Below, piece after piece: positions 36,755-49,545 of a DNA stretch of 64,000 bases (the first letter of the stretch is position 1; the number at the start of each line of letters is the position of its first letter). The notes under the pieces were generated by a model that was not told the origin of the DNA, searched no databases, and was given only the letters and a program-made list of their open reading frames with translations. Source of the DNA: Cavia porcellus (lineage: Eukaryota; Chordata; Mammalia; Rodentia; Caviidae); the NCBI RefSeq assembly GCF_034190915.1, contig NW_026947496.1:34344001-34408000 (forward strand), written 5' to 3'. Made by a program: the position numbers and the translations under genes.

Positions 36755-37314
36755 ACATACACCACACACACATACACTCACATGCACCACACTTCTGGCC
36801 CAGCCTTCCTCTGTTATCTGGGAAATGTCATATAAACCACAGACTTGGGGTAAGGGGTCCTTGCTGGGCCAAGACATGTTTGTGTCCACAGGATTGCCAT
36901 GTAACTGTTCACTCTCTTTCCACCAGCGATTCTCAGGTCGTTGAAGGTAGGACTGTGCTCCAACACATGACACTCTGTTGCTCCTCTACAGAACATCCTC
37001 TCGACTCATAAGACAATGTCTGTGCATCAGCTGTCACTGGCCTGTGGGGTCACTTTAACCCAAGCATGATAAGCTATTGTGTTTCTGGCTCCTCCAAATT
37101 CTTAGGCAAAATCTTCATGGAGCCCAGGACTAGGATGGTGTTAGTTAAGGATAGCAGGAGGAACAGAGCCCTGTGACTCGTTCTTTCCTGCTGTCAGATG
37201 CCCTTGATATATCAGAGGAGCTTCTCTTTCAGGAGAGAAGTAGGGTTCAAGAGGCTGGGAAGACACTGAACCTTGGACAAGACCCCTATCTTTTTCTAAC
37301 GATGGTAGTTGAGA
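36393..37314. other. unassigned non-coding stretch with a CA run
   Basis: A (CA)n run and CA-rich imperfect repeat at about 36712-36785; the rest is unassigned. Confidence 0.55.
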
Positions 37315-37500
37315 ATCTGGAGTCTGAGCCAGAGGGCTGAGCTCTAACCTTGTCTCTATCCTGTACCAGTCCTGGACTCTTTGTGCTATGTCTTCATTTG
37401 CCTGGGGGAGCTAAACAGTAGTACCCTATTGGCTATTGTGAGGACTGAATGACTTCAAGTTCAACAGGGATAGTGTCATGCCTGGGAAACAGTAGGTGGG
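37315..37500 (+). mobile_element. MIR SINE, sense
   Basis: GGAGTCTGAGCCAGAGGGCTG, ATGTCTTCATTTGCCTGGGG, TGTGAGGACTGAATGACTTC, TGTCATGCCTGGGAAACAGT. All in MIR order. Confidence 0.75.
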
Positions 37501-37799
37501 TAAATCACCACTGCATTATTTGACTGTATCTCTGCTCTACAGAGCTATTGCTGTGTGGCCTTATGTTCTAACCCATGAACTCTGAGGATAAACAGGAATC
37601 ATTGCAGTGCTTGATTAGTTTCATGGATGAGGGGCCCTCAAAGAGGAATGGCCCCTGGAATGAACCAGCTTCCTATTCCTAGAACCAGGAATATGTAACG
37701 TCACATGGCATAGGACAATCAAGTTTACAAAAAGAATTTCAGCTGCAAACAACTAACCTTGAGATAGGGAGGTCAGTCTGGACTTTTCAGGTACAAATG
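37501..37799. other. unassigned non-coding stretch
   Basis: Nothing recognised. Confidence 0.4.
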
Positions 37800-38122
37800 A
37801 ATATTCACGAGTTCATTAGAAGCAGAGAAGGAGAGTCAAAGACAGATATGACCCCAGAAGCTAGGTGCAGAGAGAGGCTACCTCCCCAGCTTTCAAGGTG
37901 GAGTAATCCCAAGAGGCCTGGAGTTTCCACAAGTCAACAGGGTGAGGATACAGCTTCCCCCGGAGCTCTCAGAAGGAGCACAACCATGCCAACCCTTATT
38001 GTCACCCAGTGAGGTGTACATCAGGCATCCATCCTGCAGAACTGTAAGCCAGGAAGCATGATAACTGTATTTAAGCTGCTAACACAATGGCAGTTTCTTA
38101 CGGCAGCAGTAGAAAGCCAGCG
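37800..38122 (+). mobile_element. MLT1-like MaLR LTR fragment, sense
   Basis: GCAGAGAAGGAGAGTCAAAG, AGAAGGAGCACAACCATGCC, CAGAACTGTAAGCCAGGAAG, GCAGCAGTAGAAAGCC, the MLT1 3' half in order. Non-coding. Confidence 0.7.
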
Positions 38123-41100
38123 TGCAGAGTTACGACTTGTATGCCCATGTGCTTCCTCTGTGATGAAATCCAGATGCTCAGATGGCCTCTGTGGTGCTCA
38201 GGTCATCCTCGCAGGTTCTGTGCACACACTGAGGTGAGAATACTCCCAGAGTATTTGATGCCACCAGCACTCTGAGTCATTGTGGAGCTGCTTAGTAAAA
38301 CTCCAGAATGTTCTGCTACCAGATAATTCTGCAGGTTCTGTTAGGGATGGGAGTAGCCAGGTCAGTAACAATAGAGGTGCTGGATGGTATGCAGGATGCT
38401 TGAGTAGCTCCCAACCCATTTAGGAGTTGGTGCAGTATGGAGTCATAGCACTGTAACACTTCAGGCTGAATTCTGCTTCCTAAATATACCACCTTTTAAA
38501 GAAAATGGTCAAGAACAGCAGGAACACCAGTACAACGTGAATTCTTCCCCATCACTGGCTGATCATGTCAACATTCTGCCAAGATTTGCCTCCATGTGGA
38601 GAGTGTTGAGGTCTCCACTCTGCATCTGGTGCTAGGCTGGTTCACTGCCTCTTGGGGCACACAACCTGCAGAAGCTTCTTTTCTTCCCTCTCGCCTTTAC
38701 CAAACAAGGCTAGATTTACAAATTCTCTTATGCAACATTTGACTCATTTCTCTCAAGTGTGTTTTTTTCTTAAAATCTTTTAAATAACATCCTTTCAGGT
38801 CCGTTTACCTCCCTGTCTCTCCTTTCTTCCTTCCTTGCTCTCCTGGCCTTGGAAGGCTCCGACCGGAAGAGCAGGGGACTCACTGTCCATAGTGAGTGGT
38901 GTGGCCTGGGAGTGTCATAGAGCCACAAGACTTAGACCCCAACAAGCCACCTGAGTTATCTCATGGCACCATCTCCCTAACCCCACCAACCTGAGCCCTG
39001 ATTATTGTTGCTGTTAGAGTGTTCTTTAAAAATGGGTGGGGGTTGTTGATCTTACCAATGTGGAAACCCTGGATGTTCTGGATCGGGTTTCTGGCAATAA
39101 AAGCAAAGTCAGGCAGGGAGAAGGGACAGAGAGTCTAGCAGCAGGCTGGATCGAAGCCATTGAAGTGCCGAAGGAAACAGGCTAGGAAAAGGTGCCCGCC
39201 AGGATGCCTGCCTTAAGACATCTGAAAAGCTCCTTGGCCTCTGGCTGAAAATACCCACACTTCCTGCTGCTCAGCAGAGTATGCACAGAATGCAGTGACT
39301 CACCTTTGGTGGTTTGAAATGTGCCTGTCATAGGGGCATCATCAAAAGCCCATCCTGTTTCAGATGTTATTTTTTCCACTCTCAGCTATGCAGTGCTAGA
39401 AAAGCTGAATGCTTAAACCAGTGTTTGTTTTGAGTCCAGAAAGTGAAGGGTGAATTAACTGTGCCACAGCAATAAAAACCAAACTTGTAAGAGAGAGAGA
39501 AAAAAGCACCATGTAAACAGTGTGGGGATTGAGTTTCAAAGCCCTTGTTTTCAAAAGTTTAATGATATTTCAGCTAAAGCCAAACTGTCAAAACACAGGA
39601 GGGCAACGTGCCTGCTTTGAAAATGCATCAGCCTCCCCATGTAAAAGCCAGTAATTGTTACCTTAGACAAAGCCAGAGCAGGGAGGAAGAGCTTCCTTGT
39701 CACCCATGTGTGATTCTTCAGATCCTGAGTCTGTAAAGTGGGAAATCAGAGAGGAGAACAAAGGGGAAACATAAATACCCCCACGAATGGACTAAAATAT
39801 CGGGCCTGGTCTGTAGAGCATGCCAGGCAGTGTGGCTGTCCTACACAATAGACCAAACCTGGCAAGAACCCTCAGAATCTGAATGAGAGCATCCTGAGAA
39901 TCTTGGGATGTGTCCAGCTGCCCCCAGAATCCTGCTAACCTGAGCCCTTGCCCGGCTCCTAGCCCAGCTGGATTTCAGTCTGGGTCTCTTTTTCCAGACT
40001 TCACTCAGTCACTTCCTCCATAAAGAGCTCTGGTGGTTGTGCCTTGGCTTCTTGTCCCAGTTCCCACTGCAGCCTCTCTTTTGAGATCTCTAGAACTTTC
40101 TACTTTCTTGCAGAGAGATTTTTATTTTGTCCTTTTGGTATCTGATCCTCATATTCTTAAACTTTGCTCAAATAAAATTAAGCTTGCACAAAATGAAAAA
40201 TAAGGCCATGTACTGCAATGGTGTGGAATACAGCAGGCACCAAGCAGGCAGAGACAGGAAGGGAATATCAAAGGACTAGAATGACTGATCAAAGTTTGCA
40301 TTTTCCAAGGTGGCCACCATCTTTTTTCTCTTTTGTGAAGCCCCTGGTGTCCAGGCAGACGAGGTCCTTCACAGGTTTTCTGGCCTGTGATCACTTCTAT
40401 CATTTTCCTTTATATCTGCTCATCTATGTTGTTTTTCTAGATACCTATAATACCATTAGGAACTGGAACTCTTTTCTATTCTACCCTTATGACCTGAGAC
40501 AGCCATCTCTCTCTTCCTTCCTCCTGACTTGGCTGATCTCACCCCAATAGGAAACAGTCTGCATAACCCAGTGCTGGGCAGGACGGACTTTCTGATCTAT
40601 AGTTCAGGACTCCCTATGTATGGACCTTAGAAAAAAGTTTCTATACAAAAAATGTAAGATGATCAGTAAAACTTGGATTTCACATAAAGAACAAAAATTT
40701 TCAGCTCAAATATGTTTTAATGTTGTACTTTAAAATGTCCCGTGAAGTTGTTAGGTCATACTTACACCACAAAACAAAACTGTGCTGCTCTCAGAAGTTC
40801 ATATTAATTGAGCATCTTGTATTTTCAATTGCAAAATTTGTCATTCCTTCTAGAGCATTTGTGTTCTGAATGAATGTGTGTTTTGCATGACTCACCTCTA
40901 AGCAAGTTCTAAGGGGATTGGAGCCCCATAAGAATATGTTCTCTGTCCAAGGCCCTGATTGGTGCAGCCCACCCTGCCAGATGTTCCCTTGTTGTTTCTT
41001 CATTTCCGCTCTGAGCTGGGTTGCTCTGTCTCCATTTCTGTCAGTCACAGCACTAGCAATGGTATCACCCTGAGCTGTGGCCATGTCAGATCCCCTCTGA

Positions 41101-41689
41101 GCCCAACACTCAGCAGATGCACAATACTTGCAAGCAAGGGCAGTGTCAGAAGCAAAACCTGCCCCGGGTTCTTGCAGACCTTATCCAGGCAGTGAAGCTG
41201 CCCTGCATCAGCCTCCAAATGTCTGGGAAACTAGCATCACACAGCTTGCATGCTAATAGCTTTCTCTTGTCTTTTTTGCATATTTCCTTTAAAAATTGCT
41301 TTGAGGAATCAACAGAGGGTGCAGGAAAGCTGGAAACCAGCCACTGATGGCAAACAGGGAAGGAATATCTCTAATTAAAGTCAACCAGTTCCCAGCTCCA
41401 TCTGTAGGCTCAGAATCCAGCTCTAAAGGGAAGCCATCTTGCTTGCTGGCTACTGAGGTGGGTTGGGAGCCAGACAGGCCCTGAAGATGAAAACGGGGCC
41501 CTACAAAGAAGAGAGTCCACAGGCTGTCTGCACCCCAACCTCCATCTAACGCCTCCCTTTGCTACCAAAGCAGCTCCAAACTTAGTAGCCAGCATCCATT
41601 ACCTGAAGGACTATACAGACACATCTTTCATTTTTTTTGTCACAGACAGAAATGTCTCTCTCCATGTTCTCCAACACTTCAAAGACAAA
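38123..41689. other. unassigned non-coding stretch
   Basis: About 3.6 kb. AT-rich, unique-looking text at 39430-39680 carries CTGTCAAA and TGATATTTCAG motifs that could be part of a regulatory element, but nothing supports this beyond the motifs. No exon recognised. Confidence 0.45.
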
Positions 41690-41820
41690 CCATCATTTGT
41701 GGTGAAAACATTTAAGTCCTTTCTTCTGGCTGTTTTGAAATATACAACACATTATCATTATCTATATTTATCTCGAGGATTTGATCATATGTAAGATTTT
41801 TCTTTCTTCCTTCTTTTTTT
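41690..41820 (+). mobile_element. L1M-like 3' UTR fragment, sense
   Basis: TTTGTGGTGAAAACATTTAAG and TTTTGAAATATACAACACAT match a common L1M 3' UTR segment (tttaagtatacaatacattatt). Short. Confidence 0.6.
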
Positions 41821-42008
41821 GTAATGCTAAGGACTGAGTCCATAGTTTTTACACTGAGTAACACTCCTAATCCTTTTTATTTTTTTATTTTGAGGCAGGG
41901 TTTTGCTAAGTTGATAAATTTAATTGTCCAGACTGGTCTCAATTTGACTGTTCTGCCTCAGCTTCCCAGAATGATGCAATTGTAGGCATGAGCCACTGTA
42001 CCCTCCTC
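41821..42008 (-). mobile_element. composite B1+ID SINE, antisense
   Basis: Plus strand: GCTAAGGACTGAGTCCATAG (decayed ID unit), T-rich linker, then TTGAGGCAGGGTTTTGCTAAG, AGACTGGTCTCAATTTGACTG, CTGCCTCAGCTTCCCAG and TGTAGGCATGAGCCACTGTA, an antisense B1 unit in order. Confidence 0.85.
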
Positions 42009-42684
42009 TAAGACCACTTTTAGTTCTCACAATTCAGGGCTCATATAATGTTATAGCCTAGACTGTAGGCCATTGCAGGGACTTTGGGCCTGGCATGGTC
42101 CATAGAAACAAACTCAGCAGTATACTATGGTTCACTGCACACTTAGTGTGTACTTGGCAGTGTGTGGGCCAGGATGCAGTGGTGCAGAATCAGACATGGG
42201 GTTGCAAGGACCAGCTTTGGAAAGTGGCCTCTGCACACTCACTCAGTTCACCTTTGCCACAGACCCACCATCTCAGCAAGGTCCCTTTGATCTCAGCACG
42301 GTTGCAATCTGTGTGCTCAGCACCTCCTGGGGGTGTGGAAGCCAGCATTTCACAGAACAGATGAGGCAGCTCCTGCTGAGGAGTTTTTCCAAAGCCCCTG
42401 GTGACTTACAAGGAGCTGCAGGGAAATGCACACTGTTGAGCAAGTGCCTTTCTAGAGGTGAGCATTCAGGAAAACCTGCGGTGATCAGGAAGAGCAGATG
42501 GAAGAAGCCTTCTTACACCAACATTTGCTCCAAATGACCCCAAGGAAAATGTAGACCTTTATGCAAAGGGCATCATTACACCCAGAGACATAGGGAAAGA
42601 CCAGCAGGAGGCAGGAGTGATTATGGGCGATAGTGAGGGGCAGGGGAGGCTCCTTTCCTTATTTGGTGCATAAAAAGACTACAT
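42009..42684. other. unassigned non-coding stretch
   Basis: Nothing recognised. The 136-aa frame at 42127-42537 has no domain. Confidence 0.45.
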
Positions 42685-42890
42685 CATAGCCAGGCTTGGC
42701 AGTGTACACCTGTAATCTCAGTACTTTGGGAGGTTGAACCAGGAGGATCCCAAGCTGGAGAACCACCTGGATGATTCGGTAACTTAGTAAGTCTCTGACT
42801 CAATCAATCAATCAATCAATCAATCAATGGCTAGAGAGGTGGCTCAGTGCAAAGACCCTGTGTTCAGTCCTTAGGGTCTCACTCCAGCAC
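42685..42890 (+). mobile_element. composite B1+ID SINE with (AATC)n linker
   Basis: B1 unit: GCCAGGCTTGGCAGTGTACA, CCTGTAATCTCAGTACTTTG, GGAGGTTGAACCAGGAGGAT. An (AATC)n run (about 42797-42827) then separates it from a decayed ID unit with GAGGTGGCTCAGTGCAAAG and TCAGTCCTTAGGGTC. The repeat growth sits at the joint between units. Confidence 0.85.
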
Positions 42891-44427
42891 AACTAGAAAA
42901 GCTCAGCTCCTCACAGTGAGAAGAGATGGGTAGTGAGAGGAACGTGGCTCCTGGCTGCCTTGGGAGGTCCAGTCCCCTTGACTGTGTAAAGCTTCCCCTC
43001 CCATTCTCAGAAATTTCCTTCTTTGAACAGTACACAAAATATCCTTGAAAAGCTGAACAAAAAAAAACAGTTCCTTGGAAATCTCTATAACGAGGACTGG
43101 AGTCCAAGGGACTGGAGAACAACACTGAGCCCAGGGACCTGGCCAGAGCCAGCCCTCTCTGGTGCAGCAGTTGCTTTCCAAGAGGCTCCCCGTGCTGCTC
43201 GCTTCCAACAGCTTTCATCAGTTCTCCCCAGTTCACCAAAGCATGTCTACTCCAGAGCTCTGGCCCTCAGACCAAAGATGCTCTAAACTCAAACTGGCAG
43301 TATCTCATTTGGGAAAATGTTTCTGATTCAGGCAGTATCTGCCTCTGCCTCTCCAGGAACCATCCACCCTGACATTAAGGGCCTGTCCACCACTCTGTTC
43401 CATGGTTCATGATCTTGTTACTCTGAAGAAAATGTTTTACTATAGAAATGCTGCACAAAGCTCCCCCAGAATCACTGCATCCCAAGAGAGGCCAGGGAGG
43501 CCTTGGGAGGTGGCCCACTGTGGCAGAGAGGACCCAGACCCTGGAGTTGTAGGAGTTCCAGTTCTACAGCACTGGTGGCAGACTGAGTGGCTCTTGGTAA
43601 AATGGGCATAAGATTGACAAGACTCACCTAAAGAATCCAGCAGGGTGATGAACGACACTGGTTATCCAACACCTTGGTGTTAGCACTGAAAGTCCCCGGA
43701 AATTCCTTTGTCCAAACTGGGATAGCGGGCATCTGAATTGTGACTGGTGGTTAGTTAGCAGGCACCAGACACATTGTAGCTCTCCCCCTTCTTCCTGCTA
43801 TATAATGACAGGTTGGTTATGTATCCATCTGTGGGTATGAGGCCTTCCTAAAGCACTGACAGTCATCTCTGGATACACCGTTCTGCTAGCCAGGTTGATT
43901 CTGATCTTACCAGGAAGAGTAACTGGGTGCAGACCCTGGGAGCCCCCAAATGCTGACTGTACCCAGGTGTCTCAAATGTGAATTTCAACATGTCACCCTT
44001 TCCTCATGTCAGCAGAGCTGAGCTGGCCTTGGAGACCGAGATGAGCAGCTGCAGTTGATAATAGGAATCACTTTCTCCTTGCTGAGTTGGGAACTCTGCA
44101 TCTGGTAATATTTCACACCTTCCAGGTGTGGTGGTGATCAGAACCCTCTACCTGCCCTCTTGGAGTGGGGCTTCTACCCTAGAAGCAGAGATCGACAACC
44201 AGCCAGTAATAATCAGCAATATGAGGTCAGAAGGGTTGGGGTACATGAAGTGATGGAAATAGGACTAGGCGCCTGGGAATGATGGGAGTTGGCATTTTCA
44301 ATAGGAGGGCTGAGGCCTTTGGTTAAGCTGCATAGCAATGTGTGAGAAGCACCATGCAAGGTGATGGTCCTAGGCAGGCCCTATGGATACATCTGAGGAA
44401 CAGGTGGCCTTCAGAGAGAGGTGGGGT
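42891..44427. other. unassigned non-coding stretch
   Basis: Contains a short MIR-like piece at about 43530-43612 (GAGTTGTAGGAGTTCCAGTT, GGTAAAATGGGCATAAG). Frames of 122 and 101 aa (42871-43239, 42903-43208, minus) have no domain. Confidence 0.45.
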
Positions 44428-44690
44428 ATTGTTCTGCTATAGCAAGATATGAGACCCAGTCATTTTTTAACAACAGAAATTTGTTTCTGATCGTTCTGGA
44501 GTCTCAGAAATCCAAGATCAAGGAGGACCACTGTCTGCCTCCAAGATGGCACTTTTGCTGCTCTTCACATGGAAGTGGTAGGCACAAAGGGCCAGCTAGT
44601 CCTTCTAGTCGCAAATAAGGCATTAATGACCTCAACGAGGGCAGAGACTCACAGTCACTTTCTAAAGCCTCACAGTAAAGTTTTTTTCAT
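44428..44690 (-). mobile_element. MLT1-like MaLR LTR, antisense
   Basis: TGTTCTGCTATAGCAAGATA, then TTTTTAACAACAGAAATTTG, GTTCTGGAGTCTCAGAAATC, CCAAGATCAAGGAGGACCAC: antisense MLT1 3' end. Confidence 0.75.
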
Positions 44691-44725
44691 TGGATGACAC
44701 TGGGCAGCAGCAGTCAGTGTGTTTT
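44691..44725. other. short spacer
   Basis: Nothing recognised between the LTR and the mariner half-element. Confidence 0.3.
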
Positions 44726-44900
44726 GATCATATGTCACAAAAACACACACAACTGGACTTCTAGACAATTTCAGAAACTGGCAAGAACAATGAGACATGC
44801 ATATTCAAAGCGAGGAGGAGTATTTTGAGGGGCTTCATGGCAAAACATCTTTTACTGCAATATTTTTTTAATTTAAACACACAACTATAGTATTTGATCA
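44726..44900 (+). mobile_element. mariner-derived half-element, right arm only
   Basis: GACTTCTAGACAATTTCAGA, ACTGGCAAGAACAATGAGAC, GAGTATTTTGAGGGGCTTC, CAAAACATCTTTTACTGCAA, ending TATTTGATCA. This matches the right arm of the copies at 35861 and 53352. The left arm and middle are absent, so it may be a truncated copy. Confidence 0.75.
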
Positions 44901-45625
44901 GCACTTGTTTGAGGTCCTCTCCCCCATGATGTCTCTTCCCAAACTGTGGAAGCACCATAACTGTCAATTCCCACAGACGTGCATTTGTAAAATTTGCACA
45001 ACATAAATAGATTAAAACTTTTGCCTCTTTCCAAACACACTAGTTTGATGTTGTATTGAAGTGGCTTTGAATGTTTGGGGGACATGATTAAGGGGAAATT
45101 AAGCTGGGGAGACATATAATTTTGATTTGGTGGAACATTTATGTAATTTACAGTTTCCAGTGTGTTTGGAGTTATCACTAGCTGTTTGGATGCAGAAATG
45201 GCTTCCAAAAATACCCTCCTCTCCCCACCCCTGCTGATTCATGTGGCATTGCCACAAGAAGTCCAAACCTGAGGTCACCCTCAACGTAAATGTCACCTAA
45301 AGACACCCAGGAGCATGGAAACAATTTGTGCTGTGTGGAGCCAGAATCTGATCAGTGTCGAGCCCTGTCCGTTATCAGACACACAGACTTGCAAGGAGAA
45401 TATTCTGTTTCCATTGATAACCAGTCAGAATGGAAGTTCTCTCCTATCAGGAATCTATCTGAAAATGCAGCAAATATAATCATCAGTGCATAGAACAACC
45501 TCAGGGAGGCAAGATAGAAGGAAACAGAAGCTGGGCTATTGAGACACAGGCAGACAAGGTGCCTTTAGAGAGGGTTCGTGCCTTTTTGTGTTGGAATGCT
45601 CCATCCTAAGAGAATATGAGCATTT

Positions 45626-45665
45626 GTGTGTGTGTGTGTGTGTGCGCGCACATGTGCACACGCGC
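45626..45665. repeat. (TG)n/(CG)n alternating purine-pyrimidine run
   Basis: TG units followed by CGCGCA-type alternation, a sequence type able to adopt Z-DNA. Confidence 0.85.
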
Positions 45666-46552
45666 ATGTATATACCACTCTATATGAACATAGATGCACA
45701 CATATAGTAGATATATGCAGTTCTATACTTATGACTTTTATTCCACAGCAATGAAAGAATCAAAGAAAGCCACTGAAGGGGTCAAGTTGGGGATCTCTGT
45801 TCAATCCATCCTCAAGCTGAGTTCCTGTGTCCTCTATCCACGTTCTCTCTATGACTTTACCTGAGTATCAGGAGGGGGCTTATGTATGACACAGGGGACC
45901 ACAGTCACTCTCCCTGAGTGCCCAGTTCACAGCCCTCCTGCTCCAGGAAGCCTGGGGACCTCAGGGTGGGATAAAGGGAGTTTGCTTCAATCTCTGTGAA
46001 CAGGTGAGAACAAGCAGGGGCACAATGGGGTGAGAGGAGCACCCCACACTCAAAAGGAAGCAAGGGCTGATCTGTGGATGCCTTCAAGTTATCTCATTCA
46101 CCAAAGTGATAAAAGTGATTCTTAAGACACTGAGAAGGGCATGGGGCACACGCCAGGAAGGGTGTCGCCTCTGAGCTCCAGGATCACATGCCTCTCCCAG
46201 AGGCAGGAGAATCTTGGACTAACTTTAACTCTTGACTGCATGGCTTCAAGTGTTGGTTTGGCTGGAAAATTCTTAGGGTTAAAAATCAAATAAGAATAAC
46301 AGCACTGCAGGAATATAGGAGTACAGTTTTTGTTTAAATTATGTTCTCCGATCTCTATGAAGTCAATCCAAAACATAATCACTGTTTTTTACTACACAAG
46401 ATAAATTTGATCTCAAATTTACACATGCATAATACAATAGCTTTATCTGTAGTTGCTGTACAAAAATAATGTAAAAAGTTAAAGGTACTCCCAAGTGGGC
46501 AGTAAAGGCCCAGAGCAGATGACACAGCTGATGCTTGCCTCTTTCTTATCCC

Positions 46553-46642
46553 TGATGCCGCCTCCCCTCTTCTCTTGTCCTTTCCTCTCCTCTCCTCTCC
46601 GCTTCCCTCCTCTCCTCTTCTCTCTTCTCCTCTATTTTCTTT
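46553..46642. repeat. CT-rich tract with mirror-like symmetry
   Basis: Nearly all C and T for about 90 bases, built from TCTCC and CTTC units. Such tracts can form triplex DNA; no function is shown by the sequence alone. Confidence 0.7.
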
Positions 46643-46924
46643 CACTCATCACAATGCCAGAAACAGGACATGGCAGTAGAAACTATGTGAGGACAGAATT
46701 AAACTCAGTATAAATAATGTTCCAGTCATTGAAGTTTAGCCAAATGCCTGTGCAATAGCCACAGCTGAAGACCATAGGGACACTGTAGTAGAGGCTTACA
46801 TTGATGGGAAATGGGTGGCAAAAGTTCCAGGTGTGCCTGGACATAGGCCTGTCAGTAAAATTGAGAAAGTCCCAGAAAATTGCAGAATGCACCATGAGCA
46901 GAATGAGACATGTTTTTGTGAACA

Positions 46925-47070
46925 CTGCAAAGGGGACTGCTTCAGAATCACACAGACTCTCAGTTTAAGGCCTAACTGTGACCCTTAGACAGGTCCCCTG
47001 ACTTCTCCATGCCTTAGTTTTTCCCATCATAAAAATGGGGACCACAGCACTTCCTTCATAGAGCTATATG
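46925..47070 (+). mobile_element. MIR SINE, sense
   Basis: TGTGACCCTTAGACAGGTCC, CCATGCCTTAGTTTTTCCCA, CATAAAAATGGGGACCACAG. Classic MIR order. Confidence 0.8.
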
Positions 47071-49374
47071 TCAGCCTTCTGTAACTGTAGCAAAATAGCT
47101 GAGATAATCAACTTTAAAAAGATAAATAGTCTACTTTGGTTCTTAGTCTCAAAGGTTTCCATCCATGGTTATTTGGGCCTGGAAAAGAAACCATCTGCCT
47201 CATGGCCGAGTGTGTCAAGGAGAGAGAAAAGGATGGGTGTCCTTCAGTCCCCTCCAGCAGCATGTCCCAGTGACCTGAAACCCCCACTGGGCCCCACCCA
47301 GGGACCCAGCCATTTCTAGGAACCTTCAGAGTCAGGCTGCAGCAGACTAACTTAAGGAAAAGAGAGCTGATTTTGAGAATCAGCACCAGAGATGGCCTGT
47401 CCAGGGGACATCCAGGGCTCAGACAGGTCCTGGCGGCCCGTTCAGAGCTCACCACTTGTCTCCACACAAACCAGAAAAGCAGCTCCTTGCCTGCCACGAT
47501 GCCTCACCTTCAGCTGCCAAACACTAATTTCTGGCTCAGGCCTTTGCATCCAAAGACTTGGGTCCAGAAAAGGTAACACTGAGAGACTAAATGTCACCTA
47601 GTCAGGTAGCAGGCACACAGCTGCCACCCCCTCCTACCTGGTCTCTCATACCACAGCTGGGGCAGGAAAGGGGGGGGGTGAGCAAGACTATTGAGTCACC
47701 AGCAGCACAAATTCTGCCCATCTGATGGCTGGTCCCAGAGTTAGCTGCACAGTCATAACCACTGGAGCAAGGGTCTCCCCACCGCTCCTTGAGGCCCCTA
47801 GGGGAGGAGTGCTCTCAGGCTTTCCCTTGTGTGGTGTAGAGAAATTATTCTGTACTCAGTGGCTTTCAGGTAGAGAGAAAGTCATGTGGTAAGAAGGATG
47901 TGAAAATGGAGAACTTGTCGTGAGGCAAACGTTCTGTGGTTAATGTCCCCCACCACACATAAATCTTCAGCAAATGTTTATAAACAAAGACGCATCCTGT
48001 CAGTGATGAAGGCTGCTGGCCTCACCACTCTCACTGCACACATACACATGCACGCAGGCGTGCACACCCCACTTTCCTACGGCAAGCTGTGCGTGTGAGG
48101 TTGGGAGGATGTGGAGAACTGAGGATCGGCTCAGCCTTCTGTCCATTTGTTGTCTCTCCTTAAGCCCTGTGCCCCAGATACTCACATGGACAAGAAGCTT
48201 CTGGCTGGACTCAGGGTAAAGCAGAAAACCAGGCGGCCCTGGAGAAGATGGGTGGATTGTGAGGCTGGTTGTGGCAAGTGTCACTCTGGGTCCCCTAGAT
48301 TTTGCTCCCTGGAAGGACAGGGAGGAACCTGGGCTGCTGACACCTAGGTCATACGGCTGCATAGCTGCCCACCAGCGTCTACACAGGAATCAGGAAGCAA
48401 GGTGGAGTCAGAGTTGGATCTTGGGACTTTCGATTTCCCCTCTATAAGAAGACGAACTGCCATGGGATGGCCTTGAAGTCCTCTCCAGACCCTTTTCCCT
48501 TTGCTTACTTTGTCCTTCTTTCCTTGGAGCCACTGCCAGGGCAGCCCGGCTTCCCAATCAGCCTGCACCCCAGGTTCTGTCTTTCTCAAGTACTTAAGTG
48601 ATGCTGTCACGTCACTGTCTAGATTTCCTGGCCCCTGTGTGCACACACACGCACACACACACACCCTGGCTATGGTAAGACCTCTTGTTTCTGGATCTTT
48701 TCAGACCTGAGCTTTTCTGGTTTGGCTTGAGACCTCATTTTTACTTTCATCCTCACAAGTTTCTTTCTAGTGACTGAGATTTGTATCCTTTCTGCAAATA
48801 GGCATCTGCAAGCCTAGAAGAATTTGTAGACTTGTGAGGCAACTTCCAGTAGCATCTCTGGCTTTCAGGCTGATAGAAGATTCACAAAAGAAAAAAAGAT
48901 GCTTCCTTTACAATAAAAAATAAATGAACTTGATTTTAAAGCTTTCACTTCAGAGATTTTCAACTCTGAAATAAATGCACAATTTTCATGCCAACCCTCC
49001 AGGTTGGGAAGCTGATGCCCCAGCCCTTAGTCTCCCAGGGGTGGGGGGTGGGGGTACCCCTGAAACAGTGCCAACCTGCCTGGGGGCAGGGGCACACATG
49101 CACCTGGTGCTCCCCGATGAATCTGTAAGGAGTCCTCAACTCAGCAAGCATCATGCCCTGCTGGATCACTTTCGACTTCTTCACCTTGTAGACCTCTGCC
49201 TCCGACTCTCCATCTGGAAACTTCTTTCCTTACAGTGGCTCTCGGACTCTGTCTCTCAGTGTCCCTCGACCTTGCACACACCCACCCACCCGTCCATGCC
49301 TTTTCCTTTCCTCTCTGCCTGCTTGCCTGCTCTTTGTCCCTTTCCCTAATTTCTTTGAAGTAGATACCAAGACT
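47071..49374. other. unassigned non-coding stretch
   Basis: No exon. A CA run at about 48639-48664 and a G-rich run at 49038-49055 (GGGG-T-GGGGGG-T-GGGGG). AT-rich text at 48890-48990 is unassigned. Frames of 120 and 127 aa have no domain. Confidence 0.5.
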
Positions 49375-49545
49375 GATCTGGACTTTAATTCTGGTTCTGC
49401 TATTGGAGAGCTTTGTGGCCTTTGACTAATAATTTAACTTCTCTGAGCCTTGTTTTCCTTTTTTTAACCTAAATATGGGAATCGCAGCCCTTCTTTTGCT
49501 GGGTTTTCAATGAAGATCGAATGAGATGGTGCCTATACCAGACCT
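49375..49545 (+). mobile_element. MIR SINE, sense
   Basis: AATTCTGGTTCTGCTATTGG, TTTAACTTCTCTGAGCCTTG, AAGATCGAATGAGATGGTG. MIR order. Confidence 0.8.

Larger units (their letters stand above)
44901..46924. other. unassigned non-coding stretch with simple repeats
   Basis: A TG/CG alternating run at about 45626-45665 and a CT-rich tract at 46553-46642. Otherwise nothing recognised; frames here have no domain. Confidence 0.55.
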
